64,000 nucleotides of DNA from Membranipora membranacea (Eukaryota > Bryozoa > Gymnolaemata > Cheilostomatida > Membraniporidae), in assembly GCA_914767715.1 (NCBI GenBank), contig OU612068.1, forward strand, positions 22,012,001 to 22,076,000, written 5' to 3'. Shown here in pieces: positions 1-12,415 of the stretch. The position numbers and the translations under genes are program-made. Below the pieces are notes generated by a model. It had not been told where the DNA came from and ran no database searches. It saw nothing but the letters and a program-made list of their open reading frames with translations. Within the stretch, counting starts at the first letter, position 1. Each line of letters opens with the position of its first letter.

Positions 1-832
1 AAAATAATGCATAAATCTGGAGTATTGCGATATGACTGACACTGCTTTCGTCGACTGGCTACTGTGTACAAGAGTATTATATTATATAGAAATTGACATG
101 AGATGCAGGGTGAAGCACTGCAACATATGTTTAAGATAAATTACGTTATTTCAAAAAGGGGTTGCTACTACCAGAAGAGAGTGTTCTGAGTAAGCTGTGG
201 TTTCCTGTTAGACCCCAATCATCTCCCTAAAATTAATAGTCATCTAGATATCCTCAAGTAGTCAGCAGAGAAGATGGTTACCTTCAGACAAGGTCAGATA
301 AGCATCACAGGCGACCTAAGAAGATTATTCTGGAAGGGCTTGATGTAGCCTTTTAATGATTCATCATGATGCAGCCAATCATGGAAATTTCATCTATGAT
401 AGCATTAAATGTAGTATAAGATTTTTGTTGACGTTTTTGGGCCAAGGGCGCTCTGTGCAAATCTGTGAACATTGTAAAATAATAGGTGAGTAGGTGAGAA
501 GTAAATTTGCACCACCTGTATCATACAATAACACCACAAAAACTTAGTTACAAGTTAACATGGACATGTTGACATGGATAGAAGAAGTTTGTCTTGTCTA
601 AGGTAGCCATGTGTCAAAGTCACATAACAAGTACATATAGACAGTTTTGTTTTAGCATTTTCACTCCCTTCGAGCATACATTAAGCCAAGAAAGCGGAAA
701 GGCTTTGAATGATCGGTCAAAAGCGGCTCCTGAATCCTAACTCAGTTCTTGTTTTGCAGTTTTATGGCCTGTACTAATCAGAATGTCCCTAACTCCCTGC
801 TCTCAGCTAGATGAAAGATGATAGGTATGAGT
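1..832. repeat. Repeat R1, copy 1
   Basis: This segment is nearly identical to 1561-2380, with only scattered substitutions and small indels. Both copies end at the same point, just after a shared GATGAAAGATGATAGGTATG. A diverged version lies at about 5830-7560, and part of it recurs inverted at 26300-26560. I see no convincing coding frame; the one open frame (1592-1795 in the other copy) is not kept open here. Confidence 0.85.
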
Positions 833-944
833 TATGAATATCTATATCAATTATCACAATTAATTTTATAAAAAAAAACAATTTGGACTACCAGAAAAAT
901 ATAGGCAGATGTGTTATACTTCCATATTCTATTATTTTGTTAAT

Positions 945-1560
945 TAAGATCCAGGCTAATGACGCTGATGCCGATGCTAGACAGCTTTTCACAGCTACAT
1001 CTTAATATCATCACGGTTGCCTACACATTTTCCTTTTAGGGAAGACTGACAAACATGATTCTAGAGTTGTCATTTAGTACGATCATGATATTACATCAGT
1101 ACCTAAGAGACCATTTACCGGGGAAAGTGACAGGTATGCACATAAACATTTATTAATACTTTGTTTATGTTTTGTCTATGACTATGGGGGGCGAAATTGA
1201 AGTTCTACTAATGCACTGAGATGAATGTACTGAGTGAGTGTCAAAGGCAAGCTTAAAAGGGCACCATATTACCCACCTAATGATTGCATTAGTGACCCCC
1301 TCTCCCATGTTTATTTAGGATAATTATTTTGAAATGCATCATGTACTGTGAGGGCCTAAAAATAAACATTAGAGTTCTCAATCGTTTCACAAGGATAGAT
1401 TGTTGCATGTGATAGCCGATTAAAAAGTCCCAAAATCTGATCACTCTAGCTGAGTTAGCAAGACCTGCTAAGGGGGCTTATTCCAAAAAATTTATCTATA
1501 TAACTTACTTTAAAAAACAGAGGACATTTTAAATTGAACACCCCCCTGCAAAATGTTCAC
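945..1560 (+). repeat. Repeat R2, copy 1
   Basis: This is the core of a dispersed noncoding repeat seen again at about 5205-5860 (+), 8555-9100 (-), 25145-25575 (-) and 26570-27190 (-). Shared landmarks are the string around GCTAATGACGC, a GTGACCCCCTC stretch followed by CTGTGAGGGC, and a C-rich end before TGCAAAATGTTCAC. With the following R1 segment it forms the outer left arm of the inverted repeat pair with 26300-27200. It could be a nonautonomous element or old segmental duplication. No terminal repeats were resolved. Confidence 0.75.
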
Positions 1561-2380
1561 AAAATAATGCATAAATCTGGAGTATTGCGATATGACTGAC
1601 ACTGCTTTTGTCGACTGGCTACCCTGTACAAGAGTACTATATTATATAGAAATTGACATGAGATGCAGGGTGAAGCACTGCAAAATATGTTTAAGAGAAA
1701 TTACGGTATTTCAAAAAGGGTTGCTACTACCAGAGGAGAGTGTTTTGAGTAAGCTGCGGTTTCCTGTTAGACCCCAATCACCTCCCTATAATTAATAGTC
1801 ATCACGATCTCCTCCAGTAGTCAGCAGAGAAGATGGTTACCTTCAGAAAAGGTCAGATAAGCATCACAGGCGACCTAAGAAGATTATTCTGGAAGGGCTT
1901 GATGTAGCCTTTTAATGATTTACCATGATGCAGCCAATCATGGAAATTTCATCTATGATAGCATTAAAGGTAGCATAAGATTTTTGTTGACGTTTTTGGG
2001 CCAAGGGCCCTCTGTGCAAATCTGTGAACATTGTAAAATAATAGGTGAGAAGTAAATTTGCACCACCTGTATCATACAATAACACCACAAAAACTTAGTT
2101 ACAAGTTAACATGGACATGTTGACATGGATAGAAGAAGTTTGTCTTGTCTAAGGTAGCCATGTGTCAAAGTCACATAACAAGTACATATAGACAGTTTTG
2201 TTTTAGCATTTTCACTCCCTTCGAGCATACATTAAGCCAAGAAAGCGGAAAGGCTTTGAATGATCGGTCAAAAGCGGCTCCTGAATCCTAACTCAGTTCT
2301 TGTTTTGCAGTTTTATGGCCTGTACTAGTCAGTATGTCCCTAGCTCCCGGCTCTCAGCGAGATGAAAGATGATAGGTATG
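1561..2380. repeat. Repeat R1, copy 2
   Basis: Second near-identical copy of 1-832, lying about 1560 bases downstream in the same orientation. Beyond 2380 the two copies diverge abruptly, which marks the repeat boundary. Confidence 0.85.
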
Positions 2381-3309
2381 AGTTTGTCCTCTTATTTGGT
2401 CTGGAGGCATTATCTTCTGTGAATGATGAGCAGACAACGTGTGTTGCAGCATACAATACGAAGGTGAACTGATTTTCAATTCAGTAGAAGAGATGGTAAC
2501 CTCCACATGAGGTCGGAGCATTAAGCTGAGGGGAACACCAAGAGCAGACCACACAGACACAGACACACCAGAATAGGCTTCTTGTGAAAAAGGTCTGCAG
2601 GGAACTTCCTCTTAGCTCAAACCTCAAATGGTAAACAGGATAATAACAAGTTTAGTAACTTCTTTTTATGACAGCTGGTACAATAAGTAAAAACCTCTTT
2701 GCTGGTCTTTAGCCATCAGAGTAAGCTTTGCAAAAACTGTTTGGTTGAAAGTGTCAAATATTGAGCAATTAAACTAAACCTAGGTTATAAAAAAAGTCTT
2801 TTTTTGTGGAATGTGTATACCATATTCGTAATTGTGACAGGTTGCAGAATAGCCATTTATATGTTATGTCTGCAAAATCATAATTTCCAATATTCACCTT
2901 AAACATCAACTAGTCTAGAAGAAATCAAGCAACAACAATTTGTATTCATTATGACAGCTCGAAACCTGGATTCGAAATTGTGGCCAAAAAGGTTTTGAAA
3001 CGAGGCGAGAAAATTGTCCTACATAGCTTATGAATCATAGTCTAAGAACACATTAATAGTTTTGATTAGGTAATTTTCACCTCACCCAGCATACCTTACG
3101 TCATGGAAAGCAGGTAGGTGTTGATAAATTGGTCCAAAACCACACCTGAATTCAGATTAAGTTATCGTTATGCAGTTAATACGCCAGCCTGTCACCCTCA
3201 GCAAGGTGAAATACGGAAAGTATGAGAATTGTCCTCTTACTTGGCAGGAGGCATAACCTCCTTTCAATCTATAGTAGACAACACGTGTTGACTTACTTGA
3301 CTTTTGTTG
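2381..3309. other. Noncoding, diverged repeat sequence
   Basis: No gene is visible. The stretch contains strings shared with 7390-7560 and 6990-7240, such as the CAGGAGGCATAACCTCCTTT motif near 3245, so it is another diverged member of the repeat mosaic. Confidence 0.5.
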
Positions 3310-3490
3310 CAGAACTCTTAGTGGAATATTGCGCCAGAATCGCCTTCTCCTTCCCCTTCCATCTATTCTGATCTCTCGCCATCTCGCCAGCCTCCGCCCA
3401 TATAGTGATGTTGTGCACATTCATTTGCTTAAGCGCTGTTCTCTGCCACGTCTCTTTAGGTCGCCCTCTCCTTCGGGTTCCCTCTTGGGC
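3310..3490 (-). mobile_element. LINE 3' end remnant
   Basis: The minus strand reads continuously as a Lys/Arg-rich peptide of the form EGTRRRGRPKETWQRTAL, then NITIWAEAGEMARDQNRW. The RGRPK-x-TW-R core followed by a W-x-E ... A-x-D-x-x-x-W pattern is typical of the extreme C-terminus of non-LTR retrotransposon polyproteins. No upstream reverse transcriptase joins it, so this is a 5'-truncated relic. The clade was not determined. Confidence 0.7.
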
Positions 3491-4559
3491 CCACCCGAGA
3501 CTGGTGTGAGCGAGAGAATCCTTCCTCCTTATACTGTGCCTTAAGTACCTCCACCTTCAAACTTCTTTGAGCTGTGAGACTGGTTTCTGCTTGCTGCATT
3601 CACTTACGTCCAAGTTGGAAGCTTTTGACCACCAATATATATATCGCCATGTACGCGTGTTACAGCATACAATATAACAAAATGAGCTGATTGAAATTAG
3701 GATCGGAAAAACCTCAATAACACTGTGGAATATTGCTATCTCACAAGCTAAGCTAAACTACTTGGTCATGTCTGCTAACTTTCAGATTTAAATTCTAAAT
3801 AAGGTGGCATTCGAGGATGTTTTATCACAATATGTGTTTTTGCAGTGACAAAAGCTTGGAAATAAACAGCATAAGTTATGAAATATGTGCAGTCTGCTCC
3901 ACAGCAAAATGAGGTTATGCTTCCTGTCAAAATATGAGGACAACTCTCATATTTATTACCGTTAATCTCGCTAAGAGTATGGAATTTGGGACATAACTCC
4001 TTATAACTGCCTTATAACTGCAAAACAAAAATTAAATTTGGATTCAGGCGCAGCTTTTCACTGATTGATCAAAACATTTCAGCTTCTTTGATGATAGGTT
4101 TGCTTGGTGGGGTAAAAACACTAAATCAAAACTGCTGTTGTGTTCTTATTATGTGACTCTGACGCATTTCTACTGTAAGTTAGATTCAGGTTTTGGCGCT
4201 GTTATATATAACCCTCCCTGGTTTGAGTAATATACAGATGGTGCTGCAATCTCAAGCTAATATTTCTTGGCTTTGCACAGCAAAAGAGTCCCTCACCCAA
4301 TAGCTTCAGCAAAAGTTTGTTGCTACTTGTTATATTGTTGTCATAGACAAGATTTACATGATTGGCTTCAGCAGGATAAATGACATCATCAAATGGCTAT
4401 AACAATCCTTTCCAGAATGATCTGTCTAGGTTGCCTGTCTTGCTGGTCTCCTCATATCCAGGTCACTGGGGTCTAATAGGAAACTGCAGGGGACTCAGGA
4501 CACTTTCTCCAGGCATTAGCAACAATTTGTGTATCGAATGAATTTTTCTTAAATAAAAG
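3491..4559. other. Noncoding interval
   Basis: No supported gene. The part around 4120-4370 matches 24665-24930 in the same orientation, another dispersed repeat pair. The rest shows only AT-rich unique-looking sequence. Confidence 0.45.
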
Positions 4560-5640
4560 TGCTTCATCTCGCATGTCATGTCAAATGATTAGCCATTTGA
4601 GGAGAGCAGTGACAGGCTTCATTAAAGACTTTTATTATTTTGTGAACATCTCGCTGCAAAATGTTTTGATTAGAATGAGTGAGGTTTTTACAGAAGATTA
4701 TCGCAATCACCTTGATCATTTCTAGCATCAGCGTCGTCAGCCTGGTATTTAACTTATATTTAATTTCTAATTATCACTTTCGAAAATGAGATAAAACTTG
4801 TTTATCTTGAACACATGTCATCAGCAAGCACTCGATTCTGTTTTTGGGTAAGTCTCTAAAATTTTATAACTTTTGTCTAAATTAAGTTTATTTGAAAAAA
4901 TAGTTTTCAAAGTATAATATGAAGTATAAAACACCTGACAGTATATATCTGGCAGTCCCAGTTGTTTTAAGAACATTCACCTTTCAACAAATTCTTTGTG
5001 TGTATTTACCTTTTCTGTTATGCTATGCTTATGATTTATTTGATGCTAATTTTTTCTTGTAAAAAAGCAAACTTGATTTTGAGATAAATAATATGATTTT
5101 TGAGACATACAGCACAAGTTCCATGTTCCTTCCCAAAGAAAGTGTTAATTAAAATTTTTTCCTCATGCAACCTAAAACATGATAATTAAGATCCCGAACA
5201 TGATAATTAAGATCCAGGCTAATGACGCCAACGCTAGACAGCTTTGTCATTCTTCTCACAGCTATATCACTTATTTTGAGATGACATATCAACACAGTTT
5301 TCTGTTCGGTAAGACTCACAAAGATTATTCTAGAACTTTCATAAAACATCATGATATTACATCCGAACCTAATTAGACCAATTACCTTTTATGTGGAAAG
5401 AGACATTAATTATAATATTTTGTTGATGTCTATAGGGGCGACATTGAAGTCCTAGAATGCACTGAAACTAATGTGCTGACAGAGAGTTAAAAGCATGTTT
5501 GTGATGACATCATATCATCACCCCCCTAGTGATTGCGAGTGACCCCCTCCCTTGTTTACTGTGGATAATTATAGCAGAATGCGTCATTGTCAATTATACT
5601 TAGTACACCGTGTACTGTGAGGGGCTTGATAAACAAAAAA
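4560..5640. repeat. Inner left arm of inverted repeat
   Basis: This kilobase matches the reverse complement of 25145-26200, strongly over long stretches (for example 4680-4860 against 25900-26090, and 5200-5600 against 25200-25560). It contains an R2 core and a broken copy of the signal-anchor exon that is intact on the right arm. Confidence 0.8.
4685..4852 (+). pseudogene. Broken copy of signal-anchor exon
   Basis: Inverted homolog of the exon at 25926-26087. The hydrophobic stretch is preserved (LIISS, ISVVSLVFNL, then YLISNYHFRK), but the start codon is altered and an in-frame TGA follows the HFRK codons. A frame change follows. The downstream donor GTAAGT is still present, consistent with decay of a once-functional first exon. 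Confidence 0.5.
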
Positions 5641-6447
5641 ATAAACTCCAGAGTTCTCATTTTTTCATAAGCATAGATTGTTGTATTTATAAGCCGATTA
5701 AATTTAGCTCACTCATTGTTGGAACTATTTGCATTTCGAATGATTAAGGAAAAAAAATTGCCAGATTGAAAGGTAAATGATCGATCATTTTAGCTTTCTT
5801 CATAAATCTTGCTGACTCTAGTTGTCACATCCCCCTGCGAGAGATGATCACAACATAATGAAAGTTTTCAAATAAGACTGCTGCCTTTGACTGCCTACTT
5901 AGTATAGAGGTATATGGTTTATCATGAAATGCAACATGAAGCACTGTTATTTATGAGAACTTATGTTGACACAGAAATGGTTGCTAATACCAGAAAAAAG
6001 TGTCCAGAGTCAGCTGCAGTTTCATGTTAGACCCAAATTACCTTAAAAATAACCATAATTTCCTACAGTAATCAGCAGGAGAGATGATTACCTTCAGATA
6101 AGGTCAGAACACCTTGTGCTGTGGAGACCAGGGCTGGTTTCAATTAGAGATTTAGCTGGCCTTTAGCCATGCTTTCATGGCTTAAACTCTGCTAAAGCTC
6201 AGCCATTCACTAAGGTCAGAACACCTAGTGCTATGGAGATTATTCTGGAAAGGCTTGTTGTAGATGTATCATGGTTTAGCATGAAACCATGGAAACTTTG
6301 TCTATGATAACATAACAGGAAGCACAAAACTTTTGTGGATGATTTTGAGCCAAGGGCCCTTTTTGCGAAGCTGTGAACATTGTGAAATAAAAGGTGAGAA
6401 TGTAAATTAGCACCCCTATGTATTATTATAACACCACAAAAACTTAG
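5641..6447. repeat. Diverged R2/R1 sequence
   Basis: The tail of the R2 core continues into a diverged R1 copy. The shared pieces are the AGACC-CAA block near 6030, the CTTCAGATAAGGTCAG block near 6095 and the GAGCCAAGGGCCCT block near 6350. No coding potential is supported. Confidence 0.6.
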
Positions 6448-6902
6448 GTAGAGACATCGGTGGTCAGCAATTATGGACTTTCTATACACATATAGAAAGC
6501 TGATGAGCTACTGATTTCTAACAGCTCATCAAAAATGTTATTGGATGACGTAGCATCATTTTATCAAGGAAGTGAGGCTGAAAGACTGTTTTTAGCAGCG
6601 TGGATGACTGATGACTGAATATCAAAAATCACAAATTATGACATGATATATGAGTCACTTTGGGCTCATCATGTATTGTTTTCATCCAACAAAAAGAATA
6701 AATAAAAATGTTTTGAAATTTATAGCAATCAAATTAGCTTGGCCATCCGCTTTGCTAAAAACAGCCTATTCCGCCTCATTTCCTTGATAAAATGAAGCCG
6801 TGTCATCCCATCACATTTTTGTTGAGCTATTAGATATCAGTAGCTCAGCAGCTTTCTAACAGTGTATAAAAGGTCAATAATTGCTGACCCCCGTGTCTCT
6901 AC
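6448..6902. mobile_element. Fold-back element (long-TIR MITE)
   Basis: The first ~150 bases are closely matched by the reverse complement of the last ~150. Outer termini begin GTAGAGACA and end TGTCTCTAC; inner arms share GAGCTACTGAT and CATTTTATCAAGGAA. It interrupts an R1-type repeat: the uninterrupted copies at 1 and 1561 run straight through the ACTTAG junction. There is no coding capacity, and a target duplication was not resolved. Confidence 0.7.
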
Positions 6903-7600
6903 ATTGAGGTCCAAAATATTTGATGAAATGTCTTGCCTTAGCTAGCTATGCATCAAAGTCACATAAAGAGAACATTTATAAGGAGCTTTGATTCAGCAGT
7001 TTCATCACCACTGAGTATACCTTGCTTCAAGGAAGCTACAAGGTGTTGATTAATCTGCCCCATGTCGCTCCTGAATGCCAATTTAGTTGTTGTTCTATAG
7101 TTATAATGCCTGTGGCCCTCACCAGGGAGTTATGTCCCAGAATCTCGGCCCTCAGCAAGACAAAATATGAAAGGTTTGAGAGCTGTCCTCTTTTTTTGGC
7201 AGGAGGCATAACCTCCTTTGAATTTGGATCGACAACATACCAAACAAAGTTGATTGTCAGAATGTGCTTCCAATCAAAAAGATATGCAGGGAAGTTTTCT
7301 CTCAGCTCAAACATCTAGCTGAAGCTAAAGCCTAAAGATATTTGAAATGAGGAGAGAACAATGTCCTACATAGCTTATTAATCATAGTGTAAGAACACAT
7401 TAGCAGTTTTGATTTGGTAATTTAGCATACCTTACCTCAAGGAAAGCAGATAGGAGTTGATTAATTTGTCCAAAAGCCACACATGAATCTTGATTTAGTT
7501 CTTGTTATGTAGTTGTTATGCCAGCCTGTCACCCTCAGCAAGGTGACATATGATAAGAAAAAGTATGATTTCTTTATTTACAGATTTATTCATAATCCAC
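6903..7600. other. Noncoding, diverged repeats
   Basis: This continues the R1-related mosaic; 7020-7240 and 7430-7560 resemble 3090-3270. Overlapping open frames on both strands in 7022-7318 do not resemble proteins. Confidence 0.5.
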
Positions 7601-7620
7601 TGTTGAAATACCCTTAGGTA

Positions 7621-8351
7621 TTAAATGAAACAGTTGGTGAGCTCTGGTAAAAAATAGAATTGGATATCATAAAAATATGTAGCACCATCAAGGAAAAAAC
7701 ATTTTCTGCGTTTTGCAGTATTCGCCTTGACTAAAAAATTGTCCTTCAGTCGACTCGAATGTCTATACAGTGACGGCTGCCTCTCAGGGACTAACATGTG
7801 GAGCCTATGCCTGCAGTTGCTGGCTATCTTGATAAAGTGATTCTGATAAAGTGATTCACTAAAAAGTCTCAACTCAGGAATGGCTAGTGCTGATAGTCTC
7901 TCAGAATAATCCTCTATGTGGGGTAAAATAACTCTAGTGCACAAATTCTGAAATCGTTCCAAAGATTTCAGCTGAATGTCAGTTAACATGGGAAAAAAAG
8001 CAGGAATACAATAAGTAAGGATTGATCGTATGTTGGCAACACAAGCACAAGTTTGTTACAAGACACACCAAAACGTTTCAGCTGTAGCAGACTGCAAAAC
8101 TTCTTTTGGGCTTTATACTGATCTATGATAACTCCCAAAAATTTCCAACTGGTAACCATTTCTACTGGGGAGAAAACTGTTGGAGGTTTGCTTTTCCAGC
8201 CTAAAGTTAGCATCATACTCTTAGTTTTGTCTAGATTGATCGTCATCTTATGCTCACTGCTCCGCAGGATACCCCAGTCTACTATAGGTCGTAGATAATC
8301 ATCTGCTGAGCAGGCGATGGTTGTTGAACAGGTTACGTTGTCGGCGTACAT
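7621..8351 (-). pseudogene. Non-LTR retrotransposon reverse transcriptase fragment
   Basis: Two overlapping minus-strand frames (7983-8351 and 7621-7989) together resemble the C-terminal part of a LINE reverse transcriptase. The first begins with the catalytic box as YADN (normally YADD), followed by INLDKTKSMMLTLG and WKFLGVIID, the usual motifs after the active site. The second contains the thumb and tail region with HRLHMLVPERQ. A frameshift separates the frames, and the second catalytic aspartate is changed to Asn. The element is 5'-truncated and dead. Confidence 0.85.
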
Positions 8352-8554
8352 GGTTAGACAGTTAGCTGATGGAGAACTGTAGGAGTCTTAAGGCATTTAA
8401 GGATATATTATTACATACATGACTTCAGCAGTGACATTAACTTTGAAAAAAACAGCTCATGATAGAAGCTCGATCTGTCAACCAGACAAGTTTTTCCCCA
8501 AATCAAAATATGTATACCTCCATCAATGAGTTAGCGATGTGGGAAGGAGACCCT

Positions 8555-9240
8555 TAGCAGTTCTAGCTAACTCAACTCCAGTGATCCGATTTTCGCAGAT
8601 TTCGATTGACTATCAAGGGCAACCATATATCCTTGGAAGACACTGAGGATAACAGTATACAGTATTTGATTCATTAAGTATTGACTTATGACTAATGACC
8701 ATTTTTGCAATAATTTTCCACAAAAAACATGGGAGGGGGTCACTTATGCAATCACTAGGGGGTGATGTGTTGCCATTACAAGCTTGCTTTTTGCTCTCAT
8801 TCAGTAATTTCATCTCAGTGCATTCATAGAACGTCAATGTCGCCCCATAGAGGAAATATACAAAGTAATTATAAATGTCTATAGGCAGACCTGTTATTTT
8901 CACACAATAGGTAATTGGTCTATAGGTACTGGTGTAATATTTTGAGAAAGCTGTATAATCATCTTTGTAAGTATTACAGAAATAAAAAATGTGTAGGCAA
9001 CCGTGATGATGTGTCATCTCAAAATTCAGAGATATAGCTGTGAGAAGGATGATGGAATTATCTGATGTCAGCGTCATTAGCCTGGATCTTAATTTTATTA
9101 ATTTAGTCTTTTAGTAAGCGTAAGGGAAGATTTTAATTATCACTTTCTTTGGCAAAGAACATGGAAATCGTGCATTTTGAACGCATGATATCTGCAGTCT
9201 GCGCGCACATAATTCTGTTTTTGTTGGTATGTGTTTTTAA
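8555..9240 (-). repeat. Repeat R2, inverted copy
   Basis: Reverse-oriented copy of the R2 core: the GGGGTCACTTATGCAATCAC block near 8735, the GTCGCCCCATAG block near 8840 and the GTCAGCGTCATTAGCCTGG block near 9065 match 945-1400 inverted. A 154-codon open frame (8613-9077) is not a recognisable protein and is not kept in other copies. Confidence 0.7.
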
Positions 9241-9686
9241 TTTTTCACAAAAATAGCTTTGCTTTTTATTACAAAACAAAACTAAAATATGGAATATAAT
9301 GATGAACCTAACAGTATTTGACTGGCTTTCCCAGTTGTTTTAGGAAAAGTAACCTTTTAACAAAACTCTTTGCCTTCATTTTCCTTCTCCGCTACGCTAT
9401 GCTCATGATATAAGACTTCTTAAATTTAACTCAAATTCCCTGTACCGGAGGCCAATCAACACATAAACCACAAATAAATAAATGATAATTACAAGATCCT
9501 ACAGCAAAGGGCTGCTATCAAACTTGATATGCTGACTGCTAGCCAGAAGACTCAAAGCACAGGGTAACAATATAACATACCTAAACAAATTGGAGTTATC
9601 TATGACTTGAACATGAGATGATAACTCACTGTTAGGGGGATTTGACTCCATCCCCCTTCAAATAGAAATCTAATTTAGACAGTGCC
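9241..9686. other. Unique spacer before the tandem duplication
   Basis: No gene or RNA is seen. The left edge of the tandem duplication falls at the TCACTGAGCTAC string beginning at 9687. Confidence 0.5.
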
Positions 9687-10161
9687 TCACTGAGCTACTT
9701 AGTTCTCAGTGCTGCTATTGAGAAATCTTACAGAATTTGAAGAGGTCTGAAAACATGAAAAATGTTTTGTTTATTTTCTTAATATATATATTTCAAATGT
9801 TATTTCAAAATTGCAATTAAATAACAACAAAAACTTTTAAAAAAAGTGGCACAATAAATATGATTGTATGGTTTATGATTTTTCTTGATCTTTGTTGGAA
9901 ATGGAGCCACTATTAACAAAAAATACTTTTGTGGCCAAAAGAGGGGATAAACTATTTTGCTATACCTGTAAGATGAGAACTTAGGCGTGCTTTCGTAAAG
10001 GAAAAAGGGTTGAGCACTGTCTTACCAGTTCACAGAGTCAATTCCTACGGCCCTGGAGAACGTTCTGGTTTGTGTATGTGTATGTGTTTATTTCACAACC
10101 AAAATATCATTTTCCAGTGAAAGAAATGATAAAACTAGATTGGTTATAGAAAAAAAGTATT

Positions 10162-10410
10162 TCATGCATTATAATGCCACATGAAAAACTGAAAAAAACT
10201 CTTCTTGCGCTTCTCAGTTCGACACTTCTCAGGATGGTATTCTGATATTACAGGTTTACGAGAGGATGTTTTAAAAGTTTTGCTGTAGCAGTATATGCCA
10301 GGAAGAGAGATAGGCCATATATGGTTCCAAGTTTCAGGATATGTTCTAGATTTAATGGGGCTCCCAGCACACAATGCTGTCTTCAATTTCTTCAGAGGAA
10401 AATAGAGCAA
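10162..10410 (-). CDS. Hypothetical 82-residue frame (copy 1)
   Basis: An open frame kept at the same length in both duplicates (partner 15428-15676), differing by a handful of amino acids. It is Lys-rich at the C-terminus (EKRKKSFFQ) and has no recognised domain. The duplicates are so similar overall that keeping the frame says little about selection. It may be chance. Confidence 0.15.
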   Translation of the reverse strand: MLYFPLKKLKTALCAGSPIKSRTYPETWNHIWPISLPGIYCYSKTFKTSSRKPVISEYHPEKCRTEKRKKSFFQFFMWHYNA

Positions 10411-10529
10411 TCTTCAATTATAAAACTGTAATCTTAAGAATAAGTTTTTCAAAACAACAATTTGACTGAACATATAACTATTGTACCTAAACACCTGTGA
10501 GAACTGTGCCAGCAAGGCATTTTTTTCAG

Positions 10530-10680
10530 ACAAACAGTGCACCTGGTGGGGCTCGAACCCGGGATCTCAAAGTGATGGGTTTTGGTTTGTTGTTGTGTAG
10601 AGTTGTCTGTTCTATCCAACATACCCAACCAGGGTAGAAAACTACAAGTAGTTGAACTGAATCCCGGTCTACTTGAAATC
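10530..10680 (-). repeat. tRNA-derived segment (copy 1)
   Basis: On the minus strand there is a B-box-like GGTTCGAGCCC preceded by an A-box-like TGGGTATGTTGG. Flanks CCTGGT and ACCAGG could pair as an acceptor stem. The spacing between boxes is too long and the anticodon arm is not convincing for a working tRNA, so I read it as a tRNA-derived SINE head or tRNA pseudogene. Its duplicate is at 15800-15950. Confidence 0.5.
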
Positions 10681-11988
10681 TTCTATTGATTTTTCATTTA
10701 ATCTTTTCTTCAACTTTAAATCATTCAGTTTTCAGTAAAATACTCGGGAGTCCCTTTAATGATACGTCAAATCCTCTGAACAACGACGTCAATCATCCTG
10801 TAACTATTATAACCTTTGTCTGAATCTTCTAATTACTACAGAGATGTACTTCAGTCTGGTGCGTCTTCTAAGTTTCAAAAGTTCCTTAGCAGGAATATCA
10901 CCATTCTCACGCCATCACCCTAAAGGATCTTCATCAAAATGAGAATCTATGATTGACAAATTATTGGGCAAATACCAATGATAAACAATATCTGATCATC
11001 CGTCTAATATTGAAAGGACAGCTGACGTAGTTCAAAAATAAGTTCCCTGACTCTAAATTTATTTATAGCTATATGTATATGTGTGACTGACTTAGGATTC
11101 AATGCAGTTTCTAGCACACAGAATTTCACTCTAATTCTGTTCGCTATGAACTATCTTTTAAGTTTTAAGACAAGTTTTTCTCAAATTCAGAATAGCCACC
11201 CTGAGTGACTATATCAGTCAAAAGTGTAAATACTGATGACAACCATTATATGTTGTTTTACCAGTTCCTTTATTCTTGGCATATGAATTAAGTGTATTGT
11301 TTTTAAACTTTGTTGGCAAAACCTTCATTCAATGAGAATGTTTTTCAAAACCAGCCTTCGAGAAAATGATTTCGAACCATTTTGCTTCATTCATATTTTC
11401 TTTTCATATGGTAATAAAAACTTGTTCATGTTGGTGGTTTGTAATTCAACAGTATACAATAACTCATATTCATGATCGTGCTTTAAAGTCTTCAACATCC
11501 TACACCATAGTTTGAATGAAACCTCATGATGTGATTTATTTGTTTATCTTGTTTAATTTTGGTATTGATACAAAGTTAAAAGTGAGTGCATCGGAATCAA
11601 TAAAAGAAATTTGGTGTTAGGGATGTAGCAAAATATTACATTCAAAGATGGCAGCATTGATGAAAAATTTTCAAAACATGAGAATTGGACTCATAAAAGC
11701 AAGTTCAAACATAAATAACAAGATAACACCATTTTTCACATTAGAAATATTTGTTTTCTTATGGCTTAATCATAATAATTGATATGCTTGCAAACCATTG
11801 CATCAGTGATGCTAAAATATAAACTCTCCTATAGCATGAATTCATAAATTGCATATGCTTGCCAGTCGCGATTCAAGACCGCACATGGCTCTTGAAATAA
11901 ATTTTCAAGAATTGTGTAAAAGTTGGAAGAGTTTTGTTGATGGATGTAGAATTTTTGAAAAATTCTTTTAGGATGTTCTTCATGAGTT

Positions 11989-12415
11989 TTATTGGTATTT
12001 GCTGGCTATTCTGATATAGCTTTCTTTCCTTGACCTTTTTCTTTCAAAGTCGAGAGGTTTGTTCAGCTTGAAGTTAAGAGCTCTCAGCTGGCGTGTGCAC
12101 TGTCTTTGTAGACATTGGAACTCATCGACAACCTGAAATATAGATAATGACTTCATAAGAACATGAAATATATGGTATTTATTGGTAAAATAGTTTGCCA
12201 ACAGTTCTAAACTCAAAACTTATATTAACCCATACTCTGAATGCCCCTCAGACAAAATAAATGAAAAACAGAAACAGTGTACTCACCATTTCTTGAATGG
12301 AAGGTTCCTCGATAATAATAACTTTTGCTGGTTTGTTGAATTTCTTAGTCTTGAAGATTTGCTTGAAGAGTTTGTGAATCATGATGAGATCGTAGGAAAT
12401 GGTAGTGAAGTCAAC
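11989..12415 (-). CDS. Small basic helical protein family, copy a (3' exons)
   Basis: Two exons in phase. The 3'-terminal exon is 11989-12132, starts after an ATTTCAG acceptor, encodes 47 residues, and its stop TAA overlaps an AATAAA signal. The upstream exon is 12287-12415, has acceptor TTCATTCAG and donor ATG|GTGAGT, and encodes 43 residues. Key residues are EEPSIQEM at the exon junction, then LQRQCTRQLRALNFKLNK and a KRSRKES basic run. The same pattern recurs in copies at 23866-24278 and 49780-50167, and in broken copies at 17263, 51308 and 54703. An upstream exon is probably missing from this model. The family is not confidently recognised. A faint likeness to the first helix of ESCRT-III CHMP2/CHMP3 proteins is a hypothesis only. 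Confidence 0.55.

Noticed and set aside
885-893. Ordinary functional tRNA genes anywhere in the window
   Set aside because: All tRNA-like pieces lack paired acceptor/anticodon arms or correct box spacing, and several are repeated or lie inside mobile elements.
8613-9077. 154-codon minus-strand open frame
   Set aside because: It lies inside an inverted copy of the R2 repeat, is not kept open in other copies, and resembles no protein.
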